From the NCBI RefSeq assembly GCF_001428605.1, contig NZ_LMID01000001.1, positions 186,001-250,000 of the forward strand: a DNA stretch of 64,000 nt, given 5' to 3'. This stretch comes from Sphingomonas sp. Root720. Its GTDB lineage: Bacteria; Pseudomonadota; Alphaproteobacteria; Sphingomonadales; Sphingomonadaceae. Below the pieces are notes generated by a model. The model saw only the letters and a list, made by a program, of their open reading frames with translations. It was not told the origin of the DNA and did not search any database. A program made the position numbers and the translations under genes. Shown here piece after piece: positions 56,960 to 64,000 of the stretch. The stretch's first letter is position 1. Each line of letters starts with the position of its first letter.

Positions 56960-58093
56960 CTATTTGAGCAGGCCCTTCGCGCGCATCTCCGCCAGCGATT
57001 CCTCATAGGTGCTCGCCACGGGCGAGGATTGCAGCACCCATCGCGCGAACGCCTCTATTCCACGATCGAAGTCCCAGTCGGGCGAGAAGCCCAGCCTGTC
57101 GCGGATATGCGCGGTGCAGGCGTAATTGTGGCGGATGTCGCCCAGGCGGAAATTGCCGCTGATGCTGCTGTCGACGGGCCGACCGAGGTGGCGACCCAGC
57201 GTCTCCGCTACGGCAAGGACGCTGGTCGGCACGCCGGTACCGACATTGAACACGCCGCCCGCCGCGCCGGGGTGCTCGATCCCCAGCGTCGTCGCGCGCA
57301 CGACATCGTCGACGAAGACGAAGTCGCGGCTTTCTTCCCCGTCCTCGAAGATGTTGATCGGCTGGCCGTTGAGGATCAGGGTCGAGAAGATCGAAAGTAT
57401 GCCGGTATAGGGATTGGTCAGGGACTGCCCGGGCCCGAAGACATTCTGATAGCGGAAGGCGACCGGCTCGATGCCTATCGTCGGACAGACGGTCATCACC
57501 ATCTGTTCCTGCACCTGCTTGGTGATGCCGTAGACCGAGGAAGGATGGAGCTTCGACCCTTCATCGGTCGCGAGCAGCTCGAGCGGCGCTACGGCACCCG
57601 GATAATGGACCGCGAAGTCGCCCGCTTCCATGGCGGCGGCGCTGCGCGAACCGGGATAGACGATGCCCAGTTCGGCCGACAGATATTTGCCCTCGCCATA
57701 GACCGACCGCGAAGAGGCGACGACGAAGCGCTTCACCCGGTGGCGCGCATTGGCGAGAATATCGAGCAGCAGCGCGGTGCCACCGATATTGACCGCGCTA
57801 TAATGCTCGATCTGGTACATCGACTGGCCGGTTCCGGTTTCCGCGGCGAGGTGGACGACCGCATCGACATCCGCCAACGCCGCCGCCATCGCCCCGCGGT
57901 CGGTCACGCTGGCGCGAGCGAAATCGACCTTCCCCGCGATCGAGCGGTAAAGATCCGACCGTTCGGGCCGATCGCCATGAACCTGCGGGGAAAGCGTATC
58001 GACCACGCGAACGGCATGGCCCTGCGCGATCAGCCGCAGCGCGAGCCGGGAGCCGATGAAGCCGGCGCCGCCCGTGATCAGGATCAACGCCAT
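56960..58093 (-). CDS. NAD-dependent sugar-nucleotide epimerase/dehydratase
   Basis: 377 residues. Extended SDR fold: Rossmann LITGGAGFIGSRLALRL, and catalytic pair in SSVYGITKQVQEQ (Tyr-x-x-x-Lys). The C-terminal part (NVFGPGQSLTNPYTGILSIF and FNVGTGVPTSVLAVAETL) matches dTDP/UDP-sugar epimerases. First known step in a set with the next two genes on the minus strand, spaced by 1 bp from the barrel protein. Substrate unknown. Confidence 0.88.
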   Translation of the reverse strand: MALILITGGAGFIGSRLALRLIAQGHAVRVVDTLSPQVHGDRPERSDLYRSIAGKVDFARASVTDRGAMAAALADVDAVVHLAAETGTGQSMYQIEHYSAVNIGGTALLLDILANARHRVKRFVVASSRSVYGEGKYLSAELGIVYPGSRSAAAMEAGDFAVHYPGAVAPLELLATDEGSKLHPSSVYGITKQVQEQMVMTVCPTIGIEPVAFRYQNVFGPGQSLTNPYTGILSIFSTLILNGQPINIFEDGEESRDFVFVDDVVRATTLGIEHPGAAGGVFNVGTGVPTSVLAVAETLGRHLGRPVDSSISGNFRLGDIRHNYACTAHIRDRLGFSPDWDFDRGIEAFARWVLQSSPVASTYEESLAEMRAKGLLK

Positions 58094-58094
58094 G

Positions 58095-58970
58095 CTACTT
58101 CCCTATCAACGTCACGGTCTGATCGATATTCTTCCTCGAGGAAGCGCCGAACACCACGGACTGAATGCCCAGGCGGTTGACGAATTCATAGGCTTCCGGC
58201 GCGGGGATCGCACCCGAGGCCAAGGTCGACATCGCCATCATCGGATAGGCGTCGCCGTCATTCTGCGCGAGGGCATCGACATAGGCATCGACATCGGGCG
58301 ACATCAGATAGCCGATCTTGTTGATCGACGAGCAGATCACGACGTCGCGCAGTCCCCATTCGATCAGCTTGCGGCGAAGCAGCGGCATATTCTGCGTGAT
58401 AAGGCCCGGCAGCGCTCCATAGGCCTTGCGCACATAGGCGCAATATTCGCCCAATATCTCGGCCTGGTCGTAGCCCAGCATCAGATCGGTGACGATGTTC
58501 TGGAGAAACACGACACGGATGTCGAGCCCACGGAACATTCCCATTTCCTGATCGACCAGCAGCTTCATCAGCCGCACCGCGTCGAGCGTCGCCAATGCCA
58601 TGCCGCCGCGTGCGATCTTGCCCAGCGCGGATCCCGTGCCCGCGGCGAAGAGCATCGCGTTGAGGGCCCCGACCATGCCCTTTTCCGCAACGAGACTCGC
58701 ATATTTGTGGGGATAGGGGATCGACGGATACCAGGCGATTGCCGGATATTCCGACTTTCGCGACCGGAAGCGGTCGCAGATCGCCACGGCCCGTTCGTTG
58801 CTGTTCAACATCACGGCGCGGATGCCGGCGTCGAAGGCCTGGTCGTAGACGCCGAAGATCGCGTCGATATCCGCGAAGCGTTCGGCCTGCTCCTGCGCCT
58901 TTTCCTGCGACATGTGGTTGATGCCGAAGAACTGGTTGTCGCCGAAGACGATGGGATCGATGCGGTTCAT
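58095..58970 (-). CDS. Aldo/keto-reductase-like barrel protein of unknown function
   Basis: 291 residues from the ATG at 58970; stop overlaps neither but lies 1 bp before the epimerase start. The end MSTLASGAIPAPEAYEFVNR then SVVFGASSRKNIDQ resembles the end of an aldo/keto reductase TIM barrel, but the usual catalytic Tyr-Lys-His set was not found. The start (DPIVFGDNQFFGINHMSQEK) is distinctive. Its ATG overlaps the stop of the Gfo/Idh gene by 4 bp, so it acts with it. Confidence 0.7.
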   Translation of the reverse strand: MNRIDPIVFGDNQFFGINHMSQEKAQEQAERFADIDAIFGVYDQAFDAGIRAVMLNSNERAVAICDRFRSRKSEYPAIAWYPSIPYPHKYASLVAEKGMVGALNAMLFAAGTGSALGKIARGGMALATLDAVRLMKLLVDQEMGMFRGLDIRVVFLQNIVTDLMLGYDQAEILGEYCAYVRKAYGALPGLITQNMPLLRRKLIEWGLRDVVICSSINKIGYLMSPDVDAYVDALAQNDGDAYPMMAMSTLASGAIPAPEAYEFVNRLGIQSVVFGASSRKNIDQTVTLIGK

Positions 58971-60022
58971 GCCGGCACCCCATCGAAAGCCGGGTCGAAT
59001 GCGGCGGCGTCGCGGAACATGTCGTCGATCACCGCCAGCACCGCCGCACCGTCCGCGAAGGTGCAGCGCATCTGGGCGCGTCCGCGAATGCACTCGATGA
59101 AATGTTGGAGTTGCGCGGTGAACTCGATGCCGCGGAGATAGAAGGGAACGCTGCTGAAGACGTCGGTGATGTAGAGCTGGTTCCAGCCTGCTTCGAGGCT
59201 ATGATCCGGCGCGGGTGCGGTGAGGAATATCTTCATGCCATGCTGGTCTGCGAGCAGCTTGCCGGTGGTGCCGAACAGCTCGATCTTGTTGGTGGGTTTC
59301 CTGTAGCTCGGGTCGCTCCAGTTGATGTTGATCGAACCGGTGAGCCCCGAACGGTAGAAATAGTTTCCGGCGACGATATCCTCGACCTGCTTCGACCAGA
59401 CCTTGGTCAGGCAGGTGCCGGCAACCCGGTCCGGCCGACCGAACAGGAAGTTGATCAAGTCGATCGCATGGCTCGCCATCTCGTACATCGCGCCGCCGCC
59501 GCTGGCGTGGGTCGCGCGCCACCCCTCCTCGCCTTGCTCGTCGATGATGGTACGGCTGTACATCTCGCTGCGGAAACGCAGCGGCTTGCCCAGCAGGCCC
59601 GCGCGGATCAAATCATGGGCACGAACGAACATGTCGTTGAAGCGGTTCACATAGCCGACCTGGTTGACCAGCCCGGCCTCGTCGAACAACCGGGCCAGCT
59701 CCGCGCCACCTTCGGCGGACAATGCGAAGGGTTTCTCGACGAAGGCGTGAAGGCGCCGCGCATGCAACTCGCGCAGCACCTCGTCATTGGCCGCCGGCGG
59801 GGTGCAGAGCAGCACTGCATCCAGCTGCTCGCCGTCGAGAAGCGTCCGATAATCCTTGTAGGTGCGGACCCCGGCATATTTCGAAAGCAATTTGTTGATC
59901 AACGCCGAGGGGTCGGCGATCGCGACGATCTCGACTTCCGGATGGGTGTTGAGGATCGCCTGGTGCGTGATGCCCATGCGGCCCGCACCGATGATCGCCA
60001 ATTTCAGTTTCGCGTCAGACAC
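58967..60022 (-). CDS. Gfo/Idh/MocA-family sugar dehydrogenase
   Basis: 351 residues. N-terminal NAD fold LAIIGAGRMGITHQAILN and the family signature AFVEKPFALSAEG (EKP), then a beta-rich substrate domain (GGAMYEMASHAIDLINFLFG). Such enzymes oxidise sugar-nucleotide hydroxyls in polysaccharide pathways. First of three overlapping genes with the barrel protein and epimerase. Substrate unknown. Confidence 0.9.
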   Translation of the reverse strand: MSDAKLKLAIIGAGRMGITHQAILNTHPEVEIVAIADPSALINKLLSKYAGVRTYKDYRTLLDGEQLDAVLLCTPPAANDEVLRELHARRLHAFVEKPFALSAEGGAELARLFDEAGLVNQVGYVNRFNDMFVRAHDLIRAGLLGKPLRFRSEMYSRTIIDEQGEEGWRATHASGGGAMYEMASHAIDLINFLFGRPDRVAGTCLTKVWSKQVEDIVAGNYFYRSGLTGSININWSDPSYRKPTNKIELFGTTGKLLADQHGMKIFLTAPAPDHSLEAGWNQLYITDVFSSVPFYLRGIEFTAQLQHFIECIRGRAQMRCTFADGAAVLAVIDDMFRDAAAFDPAFDGVPA

Positions 60023-60145
60023 AGCGCTTCCTTCCTGACGCTCCGCCCACCCGCCTCAGAAAGGGTCGTGGCTTCAATGGAAAACAACTTCAACATACAA
60101 GGCATCATCTCGGCTTGAATCGTCCGAAGCCGATTAGGCAAGACC

Positions 60146-61144
60146 TCATGATTTGTCTCCCCTTCTCGATCGCCCTGAAAGATCGCCCAGGAGTTCCGCG
60201 ATAAAAATATCACTCCCTCGCTGTTTCGGCGCGATACCGGCCCGAGACAGGCTTTCAACAAGCGCTGGCAATCGGCCGACATCTCCATCGAGCGGGAAAG
60301 TGCCGATCGAGCCCGCCGGAAAAATGCCGGAGGCTTCTACATGCGGGTTGTTGGTGATCACAGCGACGCCCAAGCTCTGGGCTTCGTGACAACGTACGGT
60401 GATGCCGCTCTGTAACGGATGTGCATAATCGAGTGTCGTATGCGAGCGAGCTATCAACCCCATCGCCTCTGGATAAGGTAGCGGCTTGAACGAAATATGA
60501 TGCCGTAGTCGCCAGACCGTGAGAGGGGCGCGGAGTGCATGCAAGGCAAGAATTATTCGACTCGATACGAAAAGGAATACGGAAACAGGATGCCCCGGCA
60601 GCGCCCGGAGTATCCGGTCAACATAGATTAAGCGATCAGAATGTACGCGCATGACTACCGACAAAGCGATGTCCCGGCGCTGCTCCTTCGTACCCTCCGC
60701 GGCTGAGAAGAGATGAACCAGAGGCAACCCAAAGCATTTAGCGTCTATTATATCGAATGTCGCATAGCGATCGGTTAGATCATGCCAAGAAAGCGGCGAC
60801 GGATTGAAACGGAAGCTGTCGAAGTTATAACCAACGACGTAATCCGCTCGTTCCTTGAGCCAACGGATCGCCTCCCTGCCGATCCCGCGACCTTTGATGA
60901 TCACAATTAGATTGTAGCGCGGCCTACCGGCAAGCCTCTTGCGCAGTCCGAACAAAGTGAATCGTCGCAACAGCGGTAAACAGATCTTCCCAAGCACCTT
61001 GCCGAGCGCATTGGCTGGAAATTCCTCGTTGAGCGTTTCAACGACATAACCTCGGCGTTCCAAGGCCGCGACGACGTCCAAGTGGAAGGAATAGAATGAG
61101 AGCGGCGCAATCAGCAGGCAGCGCTGCGGCCCATATACATTCAT
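60146..61144 (-). CDS. Glycosyltransferase-like protein, second of a paralogous pair
   Basis: 332 residues. The N-terminal half shows a Rossmann-like start (RCLLIAPLSFYSFHLDVVAA) and YNFDSFRFNPSPLSWHDLTD; the C-terminal part has HEAQSLGVAVITNNPHVEAS and QSGITVRCHEA, a GT-B type nucleotide-sugar region. It shares three patterns with the next gene upstream, so the two are paralogues. Its ATG overlaps that gene's stop by 4 bp. Donor and acceptor unknown. Confidence 0.72.
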   Translation of the reverse strand: MNVYGPQRCLLIAPLSFYSFHLDVVAALERRGYVVETLNEEFPANALGKVLGKICLPLLRRFTLFGLRKRLAGRPRYNLIVIIKGRGIGREAIRWLKERADYVVGYNFDSFRFNPSPLSWHDLTDRYATFDIIDAKCFGLPLVHLFSAAEGTKEQRRDIALSVVMRVHSDRLIYVDRILRALPGHPVSVFLFVSSRIILALHALRAPLTVWRLRHHISFKPLPYPEAMGLIARSHTTLDYAHPLQSGITVRCHEAQSLGVAVITNNPHVEASGIFPAGSIGTFPLDGDVGRLPALVESLSRAGIAPKQRGSDIFIAELLGDLSGRSRRGDKS

Positions 61145-62100
61145 TGCGCGCCAATGCCCAGAAGTCGGCGTACAAAAGTCTGGATATGATACTCTGGAAA
61201 TCTCGCATCCGGATCCAATAGCGGTACCTCCAGAAATTCGGATACGCCGGAGAAGTCCAAGTCCTCAAAGACATGAATACGGTCCGGACTGTAGAAGGGC
61301 TCCTCCCGCACCCAGCTATTGTTGGTAACGATCTTCTTGCCAGCGCAAAGATTTTCCATCATCCGCATCGTCTGGCCAGATTGTTGGTGATTGGCGAAGT
61401 CAAAAACTGCTATGGATTGTTCAGCCATGGCATGAGAAGCTTTTTCGCTAATCGAACGTAACGAAAAACCGCGTGGTATGAGCGCGGCCCGCAGCAAGCG
61501 CAAATAGACGACCGGCGTGATTTTTACGAAGCAATCGAAATCAATCCCTTTAGCCCTGCAATAATTCTTGAATGCACACACGGCTATATAGCGTTTGGGA
61601 TTTACTATATTTCCTATCATATAAATGGCGCGCGCACGGCTTCTGTCATTTCTTAGACGCTGCATATCGCGCGATGCGAATAGCGGCAGATAGCGAAATC
61701 CATGCCGGGCAGCGTCGACACTATCGAATGTGAAGATCTCGTCGAAATACGGCGCCTGCGCTAGATAATTATGAGTCGACAAGGAATCCCAATTGTAGAG
61801 TACAAATCGCGCACCAGGCTGAACAGAGCGCAAAATATCCAAGTAACCCGGCGAAATTTGGTGAGCCTGAAGAAAAACAACCCGATCAAATCGAATATTC
61901 TTAACGGATCTTAGCGCCCTGGCGTGGTGACGCTTCAAAAATGCCTCGTACCAGCCGCGCGCCAATGTCCTAAATATCTTGAATAATAACGTCCGAGGCT
62001 GAATATCTATATATGTTACGGCAGCACCAAACGCTTCCATTTCGGCGATTATATCCGTCGTATAACGATGGTAATCGATCCCGAAAAATAGTATTCTCAT
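61141..62100 (-). CDS. Glycosyltransferase-like protein, first of a paralogous pair
   Basis: 319 residues. Starts MRILFFGIDYHRYTTDIIAE; contains VLYNWDSLSTHNYLAQAPYF, IFTFDSVDAARHGFRYLPLF and GQTMRMMENLCAGKKIVTNN. The YNxDS and TNN patterns also occur in the downstream paralogue. Base composition is AT-richer than the left part of the window. Belongs to the polysaccharide cluster. Confidence 0.72.
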   Translation of the reverse strand: MRILFFGIDYHRYTTDIIAEMEAFGAAVTYIDIQPRTLLFKIFRTLARGWYEAFLKRHHARALRSVKNIRFDRVVFLQAHQISPGYLDILRSVQPGARFVLYNWDSLSTHNYLAQAPYFDEIFTFDSVDAARHGFRYLPLFASRDMQRLRNDRSRARAIYMIGNIVNPKRYIAVCAFKNYCRAKGIDFDCFVKITPVVYLRLLRAALIPRGFSLRSISEKASHAMAEQSIAVFDFANHQQSGQTMRMMENLCAGKKIVTNNSWVREEPFYSPDRIHVFEDLDFSGVSEFLEVPLLDPDARFPEYHIQTFVRRLLGIGAQ

Positions 62101-62161
62101 CTATATTAACCCGAAAATAATCGCTCATTGCCGGACCATAAAACCGACTACACATTTTCTT

Positions 62162-63373
62162 CTAGTAAACTTGGTCAATTTTATGGTGAGAGCGCAGCAT
62201 TCCGCTAAAAACAAACATTAATATCATGGGAGTAAAGAAAAATGCTTCAGTTAATAGCGAAACAAAAATTATGGATGGAAAAACTAATCCCCTGATAAAT
62301 TTTTGGCGAAATAGACCATAGATGTAAATTGATCCGACCAAGAATCCGAGACTATAAAAGACAGCCACAATCCCATTAGAACTCGACCGATTAATTATAG
62401 TGTGGTCATCAAGTTTGCTTTCCTTGTATCCCAAATAATATGCCTCCTGATAATATCGGTCATAATCAAAGCCGATACCGGTGAGCGGATATTCTGATGC
62501 TATCGCTAGACCTGTCCACAAATCATATTCGCGCGCCCAGGAAGATCCCCGGTTTGCTCCCGTGAATTTATTATCCACATTCGTTGATATGATTGCCAAC
62601 AGGATTCCCATAACAATTGGCGCGATGAGAATTATTTGCATTACCCATGCTATTTTGGGTGAGTTGTTCGTAGGACGCAAAAAATAGAGACCCACAAGGC
62701 CGCTGACGATAAATACACCGGTGGTCGACTGTGTGCAGAGAACTGCCACCACAGCCAAGGCAAAATCCTTTCGGATACGGCGGACGAACATCGCAAAATA
62801 AGCGAACATATTTAGGTAAAGCTGAAATACGCCGGGTTCGTAAAAAAATCCATCCGGTCTTACTAATGCCGAACCCCCTTCGACTGTTGTGTGGAAGGTT
62901 AGGATTAGCCCTATCGTATAATAGGATGCATCATCCACATAAAACGGCGAAAATGCAGCCGGCGCGATCAAGCCAACGATTGTCGTAGCGATCGACTGAA
63001 AACACATGAATTTAAGAATGGGGTAGATGTCATCAACGAAAGCATCCCCGCCAGCATCGATATAAATACTCAATATCATCAGGCCGAGAAGAAAATTCGC
63101 GAAACGCACAGCGATTACGGAATTAAATATGTCATCGGCATTTAATATGGCTAAAACAAATGTTAACAATAGTATAAATATACAAAAACCGAACTCGCGT
63201 CGAGTCAGGAACCGGATTCCCTGAATCAAAATACAGATAACCACAAGCAGAGCGGCGAGAGGTATTCGCGGAAATATCAGATTCCCGCCGCTCAGCAACA
63301 TGCAAGTGAAAAGGGCTGTGCGGCGCAGCAACTGCCCGTCTACGAAGCTCTTGTTGAGGGTAATAGACCACAT
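62162..63373 (-). CDS. O-antigen/capsule polymerase-like membrane protein (Wzy-like)
   Basis: 403 residues with about ten membrane helices (for example ICIFILLLTFVLAIL wording seen as FCIFILLLTFVLAIL, IAWVMQIILIAPIVMGILLA). The large periplasmic loop before the last helices (GSSWAREYDLWTGLAIASEY, PLTGIGFDYDRY) is typical of Wzy/O-antigen ligase-like polymerases, which show little sequence conservation. Very AT-rich for this genome; probably acquired. Link to polysaccharide export inferred from context. Confidence 0.8.
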   Translation of the reverse strand: MWSITLNKSFVDGQLLRRTALFTCMLLSGGNLIFPRIPLAALLVVICILIQGIRFLTRREFGFCIFILLLTFVLAILNADDIFNSVIAVRFANFLLGLMILSIYIDAGGDAFVDDIYPILKFMCFQSIATTIVGLIAPAAFSPFYVDDASYYTIGLILTFHTTVEGGSALVRPDGFFYEPGVFQLYLNMFAYFAMFVRRIRKDFALAVVAVLCTQSTTGVFIVSGLVGLYFLRPTNNSPKIAWVMQIILIAPIVMGILLAIISTNVDNKFTGANRGSSWAREYDLWTGLAIASEYPLTGIGFDYDRYYQEAYYLGYKESKLDDHTIINRSSSNGIVAVFYSLGFLVGSIYIYGLFRQKFIRGLVFPSIIFVSLLTEAFFFTPMILMFVFSGMLRSHHKIDQVY

Positions 63374-63382
63374 ATAGGCGCC

Positions 63383-64000
63383 TTAGCTAGTCACTTGCAT
63401 ATCGGCGGCAGCAACGGGTGCCGTCATGATACCATCTCGAAATCGACCGTCTGGGTCGGTTGGCAGCCATCGTCTACGTGATGTGCAAAAACGCCGGACG
63501 ATCTTTGCCGGCGCGCCGACCACGACCGAATAATCCGGAATGACGCCCGTAACGACGCTGTTCGCCCCGACAATGCAGTTCCGTCCGACGGTGGCGGACA
63601 AGATGCAGACGTTTTCGCCCAACCAAGTTCCATCTCCGATGGATACCGAAGCCCCCTTTTCCAGCCCCTGGTGCAGGATCGGCAGATCGACGTTTCCGAA
63701 AGCATGGCCGCAATCACTAATGAAAACTCGGTGCGCAATCAGGACATCCTTGCCTAGACTGACGTCGTGCGAGCACACGATGTGCGCGAACTCGCCGATC
63801 TTTGTCCCGTTGCCGATGGATAGTCGAGGGTCGTTGACGAGATCCCTGACCACCAAAATACACGCGGCCTGCGCGATCGTCACATCGTCGCCGACGTGCA
63901 TATTCTTCAAGCCGGTAAGCCGCAGCGGCCAGACCACGCGCACGCGGCGTCCAAAGCTGCCAAACAACCATCCGAAGAGCCGATAGAGCAGGACCGACAG
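63383..64000 (-). CDS. Left-handed beta-helix acyltransferase, 5' end outside window
   Basis: The frame is open from 63383 to the right edge with no start codon visible (first residues LSVLLYRLFGWLFGSF, and a possible internal TTG at 63967). Hexapeptide repeats run through the chain: VGDDVTIAQAACILVVRD, IGNGTKIGEFAHIVC, IGDGTWLGENVCIL, NCIVGANSVVTGVIPDYSVV, then GAPAKIVRRF. This is the O-acetyltransferase type that modifies surface sugars. Last visible gene of the polysaccharide cluster. Confidence 0.85.
   Translation of the reverse strand: MSVLLYRLFGWLFGSFGRRVRVVWPLRLTGLKNMHVGDDVTIAQAACILVVRDLVNDPRLSIGNGTKIGEFAHIVCSHDVSLGKDVLIAHRVFISDCGHAFGNVDLPILHQGLEKGASVSIGDGTWLGENVCILSATVGRNCIVGANSVVTGVIPDYSVVVGAPAKIVRRFCTSRRRWLPTDPDGRFRDGIMTAPVAAADMQVTS

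Overview
The window is GC-rich chromosomal DNA of an alphaproteobacterium, most likely a sphingomonad (Sphingomonadales). Support comes from the gene content and sequence style (PhyR general stress response, split Flp/Tad pilus genes, PhaR-type PHA control, a DksA with one cysteine, RpoH sites of the CTTG...CYTAT form) and from frequent GTG/TTG starts. No rRNA, tRNA, CRISPR array or insertion sequence was found.

Layout. 1-10.3 kb: a TPR protein running off the left edge, a divergent Sel1/SPOR protein, a PilZ-like protein, serB and miaA as a head-to-head pair with overlapping 5' ends, the branched-chain amino-acid genes ilvB-ilvN-ilvC, a YceI protein, an unknown secreted protein and a Nudix hydrolase. 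10.3-14.2 kb: two Flp pilins, an M48 protease, accA and a small heat-shock gene with a good heat-shock promoter and a ROSE-like leader. 14.5-19.5 kb: the F1 ATP synthase genes atpHAGDC with a small cysteine protein between atpD and atpC. 19.5-24 kb: an ArsR/SRPBCC pair with two palindromic operators, a serralysin-type RTX protease and the Tad ATPase CpaF. 24-28 kb: phaR, a short PhaC-like protein and phaA (polyhydroxyalkanoate metabolism); phaZ lies at 44-45 kb. 28-36 kb: PilZ, two divergent DUF465 proteins, dksA, a secreted duplicated-domain protein, serS-surE-nlpD, a SulP transporter and an XRE regulator. 36-47 kb: rimO, a Tat-exported PaoABC-like molybdenum aldehyde oxidoreductase, a dipeptide epimerase, a TPR protein, phaZ and an ABC exporter. 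47.3-53 kb: REP-like palindromes, then a five-gene valine degradation operon (mmsA, acyl-CoA dehydrogenase, HIBYL-CoA hydrolase, enoyl-CoA hydratase, mmsB) divergent from a LysR gene. 54-57 kb: a stress-signalling island (single-domain response regulator, Crp/Fnr regulator, secreted peptide, PhyR, CsbD) with three EcfG-type promoter matches. 57-64 kb: a surface polysaccharide cluster on the minus strand (epimerase, barrel protein, Gfo/Idh dehydrogenase, two paralogous glycosyltransferase-like proteins, a Wzy-like polymerase, a hexapeptide acyltransferase). Its right part is visibly AT-richer and may be transferred DNA.

The most interesting signals are regulatory: the EcfG promoter set around PhyR, the heat-shock promoter plus thermometer candidate on hsp20, the paired GCAACC-N4-GGTTGC operators of the ArsR pair, the 16-bp palindrome in the valine/LysR intergenic region, plus-strand terminators lying beyond antisense genes, and divergent gene pairs whose start codons overlap. 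The least understood protein set is the epimerase/barrel/dehydrogenase trio of the polysaccharide cluster.
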